A stretch of 64,000 bases of DNA, taken from assembly GCF_014203895.1 (NCBI RefSeq), contig NZ_JACHJY010000004.1:186001-250000 (forward strand), in the 5' to 3' direction. The position numbers and the translations under genes were made by a program. The notes beneath the pieces were generated by a model. The model searched no databases and was not told the DNA's origin. It worked only from the letters and a program-made list of their open reading frames with translations. This document shows positions 53,561 through 63,430 of this stretch, one piece after another. How positions within the stretch are numbered: the stretch's first letter is position 1; each line of letters starts with the position of its first letter. This DNA is from Streptomyces nymphaeiformis. Lineage in GTDB: Bacteria > Actinomycetota > Actinomycetes > Streptomycetales > Streptomycetaceae.

Positions 53561-54544
53561 ATGAGGCGAGAATGCGATCAATCCGGTCATAAGCACAGTC
53601 ACGGTGAACTATGCGACGTGGGTAAGGAGCTCTACGCGAGTGCGCTTCGCACCGGTCGAATAGCCCGCGCCGACGCCGACGCCGCCCCCTGTCTGAGGGA
53701 ACTGGCCCTCCTGCACCCAGACCCGGACGACAGCCAGTGGCTGCACCCGGTGCCGCCGTCGATCGCCCTCAACCAGCTCGTCCACCCCATCGAGCAGGAG
53801 ATACAGGTCCGCAGGCAGCACGCCATCGCCCTGGCCGATGCTTTCGAGCCGTTCATGGCCATCCACACACAGGACCCGTCCGGCGCCCAGGCGATCACGG
53901 TCCTCGAAGGCCTCAGCGCCATCAATGCCGCGCTGGACCGCGTCATCAACGAGTGCACCGAAGAACTCCTCACCATCCAGCCCGGCAGCGGGCGGCGCCC
54001 CGAGACGCTCGAAGCCGCCTTGCGCCGCATGGAGCCGCTGCTCGACCGAGGCGTCCGGATGCGCACGCTCTACCAGCACACGGCCCGGCACCACCCCGCC
54101 ACCCTCGCCTACGTCGAGCGGGTCGCCCCCTACGGGCTCGAACTGCGCACCCTCGAAGAGATCATCGACCGACTGATCATCGTCGACCGCAAGGTCGCTT
54201 TCGTGCCGGCGCGCAGCGACCGCCAGGTCGCCCTCGAACTCCGCCACGAAGGCCTCGTCCAGTACCTCGTCGGCGTCTTCGACCAGTTCTGGCTCCACGG
54301 CGTGCCCTGGGAGGACGAGATCCCGTACAGCCCGTCCGTGGACGGCATCGGCGGCGTCCAGCGCTCCATCGCCAAGCTCCTCGTCGAGGGGCACGTCGAC
54401 GAGGCCATCGCCCGCCGGCTCGGGATGAACGTGCGGACCTGCCGGGCGCACATCGCCAAGCTCGCCGCCGCCCTCGGCAGCGGGAGCCGCGCGCAGCTCG
54501 GCTATCTGATCGCCCAGTCCGGCATCCTCGAACGGGACAGCTGA
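53561..54544 (+). CDS. LuxR-type HTH regulator, TrmB-like
   Basis: A 327-residue regulator. The N-terminus is Cys/His-rich (MRRECDQSGHKHSHGELCDV), a possible metal site. A helical sensor-like middle follows, with LIIVDRKVAFVPARSDRQVA, LELRHEGLVQYLVGVFDQFW, a pattern shared with TrmB-like regulators. The C-terminal DNA-binding LuxR/GerE-type HTH (about 265-320) reads IAKLLVEGHVDEAIARRLGM, NVRTCRAHIAKLAAALGSGS, RAQLGYLIAQSGI. I chose ATG 53561 because GAGGGGGG is 6 bases upstream; 53540 is possible. It diverges from the EPSWE-peptide gene with a 128-bp gap and is its likely regulator. A near-perfect stem-loop follows. Confidence 0.85.
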   Translation: MRRECDQSGHKHSHGELCDVGKELYASALRTGRIARADADAAPCLRELALLHPDPDDSQWLHPVPPSIALNQLVHPIEQEIQVRRQHAIALADAFEPFMAIHTQDPSGAQAITVLEGLSAINAALDRVINECTEELLTIQPGSGRRPETLEAALRRMEPLLDRGVRMRTLYQHTARHHPATLAYVERVAPYGLELRTLEEIIDRLIIVDRKVAFVPARSDRQVALELRHEGLVQYLVGVFDQFWLHGVPWEDEIPYSPSVDGIGGVQRSIAKLLVEGHVDEAIARRLGMNVRTCRAHIAKLAAALGSGSRAQLGYLIAQSGILERDS

Positions 54545-54548
54545 ACGG

Positions 54549-54583
54549 CAGAGGCCCCTTCACCGGTGGTGAAGGAGCCTCTG
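54549..54583. terminator. Stem-loop between the regulator and hspR
   Basis: Arms CAGAGGCCCCTTCACC and GGTGAAGGAGCCTCTG pair over 16 bp with one mismatch around GGT. It serves the convergent regulator and the dnaK operon end. Confidence 0.85.
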
Positions 54584-54603
54584 GCGTGACAGGGGAGGAA
54601 GGA

Positions 54604-55047
54604 CTACTCGCCGCGCTTCGGGCGCCACACCACGAGGGCGCTCGCCTGCTGCACGTCGGTGTACGGCACCAGGTCCCGGCGGTACGAGGCGTGCACCTGG
54701 GCCTCGCGCTGGCGCATCGTCGCCGCCGCGCCCTCGACCGCCGCCGACAGCTCGGCCACCCGGGCCTGGAGCGCCGCGACCTGGTTCTCCAGTTCGATGA
54801 TCCGCTTGATTCCGGCCAGGTTGATGCCCTCGTCCTGCGACAGCGCCTGCACCTGACGGAGCAGCTCGATGTCACGGGCCGAGTAGCGGCGGCCCCGTCC
54901 GGCCGTGCGGTCCGGAGAGACGAGCCCGAGGCGGTCGTACTGGCGCAGGGTCTGCGGATGCAGACCGGAGAGCTGGGCCGCCACCGAGATGACGTACACC
55001 GGCGACTCGTCGGTCAGTTCGAATGGATTGCGTCTGCGTCCTTCCAC
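54604..55047 (-). CDS. hspR: Heat-shock repressor HspR
   Basis: A MerR-type repressor of 147 residues. The HTH is at the front: VYVISVAAQLSGLHPQTLRQ, YDRLGLVSPDRTAGRGRRYS, then DIELLRQVQALSQDEGINLA. A coiled-coil follows (IIELENQVAALQARVAELSA), as in other actinobacterial HspR. With DnaK as co-repressor, HspR binds HAIR boxes to silence dnaK and clpB. The GTG at 55047 starts three bases after the dnaJ stop. It is the last gene of the operon it controls, giving autoregulation. Confidence 0.97.
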   Translation of the reverse strand: MEGRRRNPFELTDESPVYVISVAAQLSGLHPQTLRQYDRLGLVSPDRTAGRGRRYSARDIELLRQVQALSQDEGINLAGIKRIIELENQVAALQARVAELSAAVEGAAATMRQREAQVHASYRRDLVPYTDVQQASALVVWRPKRGE

Positions 55048-55050
55048 GGG

Positions 55051-56226
55051 TCACGCTCCCTTCGCGGCCTGGAACAGCTCGGCCCGCGGGTCCTCCGAGG
55101 CGGTCGCCTCGCGGAAGGTCTCCAGGGCCTCGCGTGCCTTGTCGTCCAGTTCCTTCGGCACCGCAACCTCGACCGTCACGAGGAGGTCGCCGCGCGTGCC
55201 GTCCTTGCGGACCGCGCCCTTGCCCCGGGCGCGCATGGTCCGGCCGTTCGGGGTGCCCGCGGGCAGCTTGAGGGTGACCGCGGGGCCGCCGAGGGTCGGG
55301 ACCTTGATCTCGCCGCCGAGCGCCGCCTCCGAGAAGGAGACCGGCACCGTGACGGTGAGGTTGTCGTCCTTGCGGCCGAAGACCGGGTGGGCGTCGACGT
55401 GCACGACGACGTACAGGTCGCCGTTCGGCCCGCCGCGCTCGCCCGGCGCGCCCTTGCCGCGCAGCCGGATCTTCTGGTTGTCGCTCACGCCCGCCGGGAT
55501 GCGGACCTGCATGGTGCGGGAGGACTTGGCCCGCCCGCTGCCCTTGCAGACCTCGCAGGGGTGCTCGGCGATGAGGCCGCGGCCCTTGCAGTCCACGCAG
55601 GGGTCGGTGAGCGAGAAGCCGCCGCCGCTGCCGCGCGAGACCTGACCGGTGCCGACGCAGGTCGGGCACACCCGGGGCGTGCCGTTCTTGTCGCCGGTGC
55701 CCGAGCACGCCGTGCACGGCTGCTGGCTGGACATCCGCAGGGGCACGGTCGCGCCCTCGATGGCCTCGGTGAAGCTGAGCGTCACCTCGGACTCGATGTC
55801 CTGGCCGCGCCGCGGCTGGGTGCGGGTGGCACCCCCGCCGCGGTTGAACAGGCCGCCGAAGACGTCCCCGATGCCACCGCCGCCGAAGCCGCCGCCGCCC
55901 GCCCCGCCCTGGGCGCCTCCGAAGAGGTCGCCCAGGTCGAAGTTGAACGAACCGCCGGCGCCCGGCCCGCCGGCTCTGAAACCGCCGTTCCCGAACAGGG
56001 CGCGGGCGTCGTCGTACTCCTTGCGCTTCTTGGGGTCGCCGAGGACGTCGTTCGCCTCGGAGATCTCCTTGAAGCGCGCCTCGGCGCTCGCGTCATTCTT
56101 GTTGGCGTCCGGATGGTTCTCGCGGGCGAGCTTCCGGTACGCCTTCTTGATCTCGGCCTCGGTGGCGTCCTTGGGGACGCCGAGAACCTTGTAGTAGTCC
56201 TTCTCGACGAAGTCCTTCGTACTCAT
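55051..56226 (-). CDS. dnaJ: Chaperone DnaJ (Hsp40)
   Basis: A 391-residue co-chaperone. The J-domain (about 8-75) has YYKVLGVPKDATEAEIKKAY and the essential HPD in ENHPDANKND. A Gly/Phe-rich linker follows (about 80-140, AQGGAGGGGFGGGGIGD). The zinc domain has four repeats: CTACSGTG, CPTCVGTG, CVDCKGRG and CEVCKGSG. The two client-binding beta domains complete it. It presents clients to DnaK and stimulates its ATPase. The ATG at 56226 has GGGAGGAGGG upstream, 33 bp after grpE. Confidence 0.98.
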   Translation of the reverse strand: MSTKDFVEKDYYKVLGVPKDATEAEIKKAYRKLARENHPDANKNDASAEARFKEISEANDVLGDPKKRKEYDDARALFGNGGFRAGGPGAGGSFNFDLGDLFGGAQGGAGGGGFGGGGIGDVFGGLFNRGGGATRTQPRRGQDIESEVTLSFTEAIEGATVPLRMSSQQPCTACSGTGDKNGTPRVCPTCVGTGQVSRGSGGGFSLTDPCVDCKGRGLIAEHPCEVCKGSGRAKSSRTMQVRIPAGVSDNQKIRLRGKGAPGERGGPNGDLYVVVHVDAHPVFGRKDDNLTVTVPVSFSEAALGGEIKVPTLGGPAVTLKLPAGTPNGRTMRARGKGAVRKDGTRGDLLVTVEVAVPKELDDKAREALETFREATASEDPRAELFQAAKGA

Positions 56227-56259
56227 CGACGTCCCTCCTCCCGCTTCCGGGTACGGCTG

Positions 56260-58803
<2,544 letters not shown>

Positions 58804-58807
58804 CAGA

Positions 58808-58828
58808 CCTGAGTCGAGTCGACTCAAC
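58808..58828. promoter_or_regulatory. HAIR operator 2 (HspR) upstream of dnaK
   Basis: CCTGAGT-N7-ACTCAAC, a near-consensus HAIR box just upstream of the -35 element. Two boxes flanking the promoter fit strong repression by HspR. Confidence 0.85.
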
Positions 58829-58945
58829 TCTTCACTCGACAGGACGCTCAACGGGCGCGTCACCCCGCGTCGTTCCCCGGTTTGCCCGGGTTCACATGAA
58901 AGGGTCCGGACATATGCCAGGATTCCCGCCGGAGGGTGTGACCGC

Positions 58946-59479
58946 ATGACGGCGCAGCGCGTGTCGACGGCGAAGCGCGTGATGACGGCAGAGCGCGCGC
59001 TGACGGCGAAGCGCGCGTTCGACGTGGCGGGCGGGACGCTCCTGCTGCTCGCCCTCGCACCCCTGATCGCCGGCACCGCCCTCTCCGTCACCCTCGGCGG
59101 CGGTGGCGCCGTGCTGCGCCGCCGGACGGTGGCGGGCCTCGGCGGGCGGCCCTTCACGATGCTGACCTTCCGCACGAAGAGCCCGCTGGCCGCGCTGCCG
59201 CTGCTGCTGCACGTCGTGGCGGGCCGGATGTCGCTCGTCGGCCCGTGCCCGCTGACCCCGACCCACCGCGAGTGCGCGGGCGAGGGCCGCCGCCGGCTCT
59301 CCGTGCGCCCGGGACTGACCGGACCGTGGCAGATCAGCGGCCGCTCGGACCTTCCGTGGGAGGAGCGCGAGCTGCTCGATCTCCACTATGTGGACCACCA
59401 CTGGCTGGGGATGGATCTGCTGATCCTGGCGCGTACGCTTCCAGCTGTACGCAGGCGTCGCGCGGCAAGGTTTGCCTGA
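58946..59479 (+). CDS. Degenerate bacterial sugar transferase
   Basis: A 177-residue relative of WcaJ/PglC-type phosphoglycosyl transferases, which are usually 190-220 residues in this domain. Recognisable parts: KRAFDVAGGTLLLLALAPLI (re-entrant membrane helix), VLRRRTVAGLGGRPFTMLTF, GRMSLVGPCPLTPTHREC, VRPGLTGPWQISGRSDLPWE, then LDLHYVDHHWLGMDLLILAR. The block between FRT and LPLL is shortened (FRTKSPLAALPLL), removing the segment that normally contains the catalytic Asp-Glu pair (SLDELPQL). It may be inactive. The N-terminus has repeats (TAQRVSTAKRVMTAERALTA). ATG at 58946 after GGAGGG. Confidence 0.75.
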   Translation: MTAQRVSTAKRVMTAERALTAKRAFDVAGGTLLLLALAPLIAGTALSVTLGGGGAVLRRRTVAGLGGRPFTMLTFRTKSPLAALPLLLHVVAGRMSLVGPCPLTPTHRECAGEGRRRLSVRPGLTGPWQISGRSDLPWEERELLDLHYVDHHWLGMDLLILARTLPAVRRRRAARFA

Positions 59480-59586
59480 GCGACACATATCACCGCGAGC
59501 GCCGCTACAGCGCGGCGCCGTGACCGGGTAATCTCAGCAGGAACTCAATAAGTTACCGCTTAGTAGGCCCGCCCGAGGAGCCCGTC

Positions 59587-61845
59587 ATGCAACTCGCCGC
59601 GATCATCGTGTCGATCGCCATCACGGTGGTGGCCGTCGCGCTGTTCGGCCGCGCCACCGTGCAGATCTACCGCTTCGTGCGGCTCGGTCAGCCGGTCCCC
59701 GCCGGCACACGCACCGGTGACCCCAAGCAGCGCACCATCACGCTGGTCAAGGAATTCCTCGGCCACACGCGCATGAACCGCTGGGGCATCGTCGGCTTCG
59801 CGCACTGGTTCGTCGCGGTGGGCTTCTTCTCGCTGCTCCTCACCATCGTGAACGCCTTCGGCCAGCTCTTCCAGGCCGACTGGCTGATCCCGATCATCGG
59901 CGACTGGCTGCCGTACGAGATCTTCACCGAGTTCCTCGGGCTCATGACGGTCCTCGGCATCGTGACGCTCATCGTCATCCGCCAGCTCAGCAAGCCGACC
60001 AAGGCCGGCCGCAAGTCCCGCTTCGCCGGCTCCAAGACCGGCCAGGCGTACTTCGTCGAGGCCGTCATCCTGATCGTCGGCGTCTGCATCATGACGCTCC
60101 GCGCCCTGGAGGGCGTCCAGCACCACGTGACCAGCTGGGAGCCGGGCTTCTTCGCCTCGTACCCGCTGATCGCGCTGCTCGACGGCCTGGACCTGAGCAC
60201 GATCCAGTACCTCACCTACTTCTTCGCCTGCCTCAAGATCGTCACGTCCTTCACCTGGATGATCACGGTCTCGCTCAACACCAACATGGGCGTCGCCTGG
60301 CACCGCTTCCTCGGCTTCCCGAACATCTGGTTCAAGCGCAACGCCGACGGCTCCACCGCCCTGGGCGCGCTCCAGCCGATGACGACGGCCGGCAAGGAGA
60401 TCGACTGGGAGGACCCGGCCGAGGACGCCGTCTTCGGCGTCTCCCAGGTCGAGCAGTTCTCCTGGAAGGGCATCCTCGACTTCTCCACCTGCACCGAGTG
60501 CGGCCGCTGCCAGTCGCAGTGCCCCGCCTGGAACACGGGCAAGCCGCTCTCCCCCAAGCTCCTGATCATGTCCCTCCGGGACCACGCCCACGCCAAGGCG
60601 CCGTACCTGCTCGCGGGCGGCGGCAAGGACATGGAGGGCAACGAGAAGGCGTCCGAGGAGCAGCTGAAGGACGTCCCCGCCTCCGCCCTGGCCGAGGCCG
60701 AGCGCCCCCTCATCGGCACCGCCGAGGAGAACGGCGTCATCGACCCCGACGTCCTGTGGTCCTGCACCACCTGCGGCGCCTGCGTCGAGCAGTGCCCGGT
60801 CGACATCGAGCACATCGACCACATCGTCGACATGCGCCGCTACCAGGTGATGATCGAGTCCGCGTTCCCGTCCGAGGCGGGCACGATGCTCAAGAACCTG
60901 GAGAAGAAGGGCAACCCCTGGGGCCTGGCGAAGAAGCAGCGCGTCGAGTGGACCAAGGAGGTCGACTTCGAGGTCCCGATCGTCGGCAAGGACGTCGAGG
61001 ACCTCACCGAGGTCGACTACCTCTACTGGGTCGGCTGCGCGGGTGCGCTGGAAGACCGCGCCAAGAAGACCACCAAGGCCTTCGCCGAACTCCTCCACAT
61101 CGCGGGCGTCAAGTTCGCGATCATGGGCGGCGAGGAGAAGTGCACCGGTGACTCCCCGCGCCGTCTGGGCAACGAGCCGCTGTTCCAGCAGCTGGGCGCC
61201 GAGAACGTCGCGATGCTGAACATGGCGTTCGGCGAGGACGACGAGGACGAGTCGACGAAGAAGCCGAAGTCGGCGAAGAAGATCGTCTCGACCTGCCCGC
61301 ACTGCTTCAACACCATCGCCAACGAGTACCCGCAGCTCGGCGGCGAGTACGAGGTCATCCACCACACCCAGCTGCTCCAGCACCTCATCGACGAGGGCAA
61401 GCTGATCCCGGTGACCCCGGTCGAGGGCCTCATCACGTACCACGACCCGTGCTACCTGGGCCGTCACAACAAGGTCTACACGCCGCCGCGCGAGATCATG
61501 TCCGCCGTCCCGGGCCTGCGCCAGCAGGAGATGCACCGCCACAAGGAGCGCGGCTTCTGCTGCGGCGCCGGCGGCGCGCGGATGTGGATGGAGGAGCGGA
61601 TCGGCAAGCGCATCAACAACGAGCGCGTCGACGAGGCCCTGTCCCTCAACCCGGACATCGTCTCGACGGCCTGCCCGTTCTGCCTCGTCATGCTCACGGA
61701 CTCCGTGAACGGCAAGAAGAACGAGGGCAAGGCCAAGGAGTCGGTCACGGTCGTCGACGTCGCCCAGCTCCTCCTCGACTCGGTGAAGACCCCGGTCGAG
61801 CCGGAGGAGCAGCCGGCGACCGAGGAGCCGGAGCCGGCGGTCTGA
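59587..61845 (+). CDS. Membrane iron-sulfur oxidoreductase, EtfD-like
   Basis: A 752-residue protein joining about five or six membrane helices (about 1-235) to two 4Fe-4S ferredoxin motifs, CTECGRCQSQCP (about 302) and CTTCGACVEQCP (about 394). Two CCG cysteine-rich domains follow (CPHCFNTI, HDPCYLGRHN, ERGFCCGAGGARMWMEE, CPFCLVM), as in heterodisulfide-reductase-like proteins. The mycobacterial homologue of this build (EtfD) passes electrons from fatty-acid-derived ETF to the quinone pool; the same role is probable here. The last 30 residues are Glu/Pro-rich. The ATG at 59587 has GAGGAG upstream. A perfect 22-bp terminator follows. Confidence 0.9.
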   Translation: MQLAAIIVSIAITVVAVALFGRATVQIYRFVRLGQPVPAGTRTGDPKQRTITLVKEFLGHTRMNRWGIVGFAHWFVAVGFFSLLLTIVNAFGQLFQADWLIPIIGDWLPYEIFTEFLGLMTVLGIVTLIVIRQLSKPTKAGRKSRFAGSKTGQAYFVEAVILIVGVCIMTLRALEGVQHHVTSWEPGFFASYPLIALLDGLDLSTIQYLTYFFACLKIVTSFTWMITVSLNTNMGVAWHRFLGFPNIWFKRNADGSTALGALQPMTTAGKEIDWEDPAEDAVFGVSQVEQFSWKGILDFSTCTECGRCQSQCPAWNTGKPLSPKLLIMSLRDHAHAKAPYLLAGGGKDMEGNEKASEEQLKDVPASALAEAERPLIGTAEENGVIDPDVLWSCTTCGACVEQCPVDIEHIDHIVDMRRYQVMIESAFPSEAGTMLKNLEKKGNPWGLAKKQRVEWTKEVDFEVPIVGKDVEDLTEVDYLYWVGCAGALEDRAKKTTKAFAELLHIAGVKFAIMGGEEKCTGDSPRRLGNEPLFQQLGAENVAMLNMAFGEDDEDESTKKPKSAKKIVSTCPHCFNTIANEYPQLGGEYEVIHHTQLLQHLIDEGKLIPVTPVEGLITYHDPCYLGRHNKVYTPPREIMSAVPGLRQQEMHRHKERGFCCGAGGARMWMEERIGKRINNERVDEALSLNPDIVSTACPFCLVMLTDSVNGKKNEGKAKESVTVVDVAQLLLDSVKTPVEPEEQPATEEPEPAV

Positions 61846-61857
61846 TCCCGGACACGA

Positions 61858-61905
61858 CGAGAGGGGCCGCCCCGCGCTTGAGGAAGCGCGGGGCGGCCCC
61901 TCTCG
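61858..61905. terminator. Perfect 22-bp stem-loop after the EtfD-like gene
   Basis: Arms 61858-61879 and 61884-61905 pair perfectly around GAGG, 12 bp after the stop codon. One of the strongest hairpins in the window. Confidence 0.93.
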
Positions 61906-61997
61906 TACGCATGGGGAACCCCTAGGGGATGTCACAGCTCAGTGGCAAGGTCCGGCCTGGGGAGCGACCACACGGCGGAACCGGGTACGTTCAAGGC

Positions 61998-62831
61998 GTG
62001 GCTGGATTCAGGAACGGACGCGGCCGGGACAACCGCCCCCCGCAACAACAACCGCAGCAGGCGCCGTACGGGTACAACGCGGCCCCGCCGCCGTACCCGC
62101 AGCAGCAGTGGCAGCAGCCCCCGCAGGGGCGGCAGCAGCCGACGTACGGAGAGCCGGAGTACTTCGGCGACCCGCACCAGCACCAGCAGCAGCACGCGGC
62201 GGCGAACAACCCGGGCCACACCCAGATGTTCAGCGTCGACGACCCGTACGCCCAGGCCGGCGGCTACCAGGCACCCCCCGTCCCCACGGGCCCCCGGCTG
62301 CCCTGGAAGCAGCTCCTGAGCGGCATCGTGTTCCGCCCGGCGGACACGTTCCTGCAGATGCGGGACCACGCGGTCTGGGGCCCGGCGCTGATCGTCACGT
62401 TCCTCTACGGACTCCTCGCGATCTTCGGCTTCGACCAGGCCCGCGAAGAGGCGCTCAACGCGACGATCTCGACGACGATCCCGTACGTCCTGATGACCGC
62501 CCTCGGCTTCGTGCTCGGCGGCCTGATCCTGGGCGCGGTCACGCACACCCTGGCGCGCCAGCTCGGCGGCGACGGGGCCTGGCAGCCCACCGTCGGCCTC
62601 TCGATGCTGATCATGTCGATCACGGACGCGCCGCGCCTGGTCTTCGCGCTCTTCCTGGGCGGCGAGAACGGCCTGGTCCAGATCCTCGGCTGGGCGACCT
62701 GGCTGGCGGCAGGCGCGCTCCTCACCGTCATGGTGAGCCGCTCCCACGACCTCCCCTGGCCGAAGGCCCTGGGCGCCTCGGCGATCCAGCTGGTGGCCCT
62801 GCTGAGCCTGATCAAGCTGGGCACGCTGTGA
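61998..62831 (+). CDS. Yip1-family membrane protein with Gln/Pro-rich tail
   Basis: A 277-residue protein. The first 100 residues are a low-complexity Gln/Pro/Tyr region (RPPQQQPQQAPYGYNAAPPP). The rest is a Yip1-like domain with five helices: WKQLLSGIVFRPADTFLQMR, WGPALIVTFLYGLLAIFGF, MTALGFVLGGLILGAVTHTL, then two more. Bacterial Yip1-domain proteins have no settled function. The start is taken as the GTG at 61998 (M/VAGFRNGRGRD). A TACGTT -10-like element lies just before it, so the transcript may be nearly leaderless; 61929 is an alternative start. Confidence 0.8.
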   Translation: MAGFRNGRGRDNRPPQQQPQQAPYGYNAAPPPYPQQQWQQPPQGRQQPTYGEPEYFGDPHQHQQQHAAANNPGHTQMFSVDDPYAQAGGYQAPPVPTGPRLPWKQLLSGIVFRPADTFLQMRDHAVWGPALIVTFLYGLLAIFGFDQAREEALNATISTTIPYVLMTALGFVLGGLILGAVTHTLARQLGGDGAWQPTVGLSMLIMSITDAPRLVFALFLGGENGLVQILGWATWLAAGALLTVMVSRSHDLPWPKALGASAIQLVALLSLIKLGTL

Positions 62832-62865
62832 ACGCCGTACTGACGCACTGACGCACTTGACGCAT

Positions 62866-62903
62866 GAGAAAGGCCCCCGCCGAACCCGGCGGGGGCCTTT
62901 CTC
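62866..62903. terminator. Perfect 17-bp stem-loop, bidirectional
   Basis: Arms 62866-62882 and 62887-62903 pair perfectly around AACC, with flanking A and T tracts. It lies between the convergent Yip1-like and phosphoribosyltransferase genes. Confidence 0.93.
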
Positions 62904-62919
62904 GTGCTCACGGGGTGGC

Positions 62920-63417
62920 TCAGGCGTCGAGAACCTGGCCCTCGCGCTTCACGACGGGCGGCTCGACCGACCAGGGGAAGTTGATCCACTCGTCGGTCTT
63001 CTTCCACACGTACTCGCACTTCACGAGGGAGTGGGACTTCTCGTAGATGACCGCGGAGCGGACCTCGGCGACGTGGTCGACGCAGAAGTCGTGGACGAGC
63101 TTGAGCGTCTTGCCGGTGTCGGCGACGTCGTCCGTGATCAGGACCTTCTTGTCGGAGAAGTCGATCGCGTCCGGGACGGGCGCCAGCATGACCGGCATCT
63201 CCAGGGTGGTGCCCACCCCGGTGTAGAACTCGACGTTCACGAGGTGGATGTTCTTGCAGTCCAGCGCGTACGCCAGACCGCCGGCGACGAAGACGCCGCC
63301 GCGGGCGATGGAGAGCACGATGTCGGGCTCGTAGCCGTCGTCGGCGATGGTCTGCGCCAGCTCGCGGACGGCGGTGCCGAAGCCCTCGTACGTCAGGTTC
63401 TCGCGTACCTCACTCAT
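62920..63417 (-). CDS. Phosphoribosyltransferase (hypoxanthine/xanthine-guanine type)
   Basis: A type I phosphoribosyltransferase of 165 residues. The PRPP motif is VLITDDVADTGKTLKLVHDF, and the flexible-loop and first-strand regions are DIVLSIARGGVFVAGGLAYA and VNVEFYTGVGTTLEMPVML. The C-terminal WINFPWSVEP is the purine-side hood found in XGPRT/HPRT-like proteins. It probably salvages a purine base, which base is uncertain. The ATG at 63417 (MSEVRENLTY) starts 13 bp after the dcd stop on the same strand, so the two are likely cotranscribed. Confidence 0.9.
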   Translation of the reverse strand: MSEVRENLTYEGFGTAVRELAQTIADDGYEPDIVLSIARGGVFVAGGLAYALDCKNIHLVNVEFYTGVGTTLEMPVMLAPVPDAIDFSDKKVLITDDVADTGKTLKLVHDFCVDHVAEVRSAVIYEKSHSLVKCEYVWKKTDEWINFPWSVEPPVVKREGQVLDA

Positions 63418-63430
63418 GCCTGCGACCGCC

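Noticed and set aside
58880..58905. A second parS-like site (GGTTCACATGAAAG) near the sugar-transferase gene
   Set aside because: It shares TTCACRTGAA but differs at a central base and outside the core; ParB needs the CACGTG centre, so it was not called.
59560..61935. A 791-codon open frame antisense to the EtfD-like gene
   Set aside because: The product is a Val/Leu/Asp/Arg-rich shadow without motifs; the plus-strand protein has full iron-sulfur signatures.
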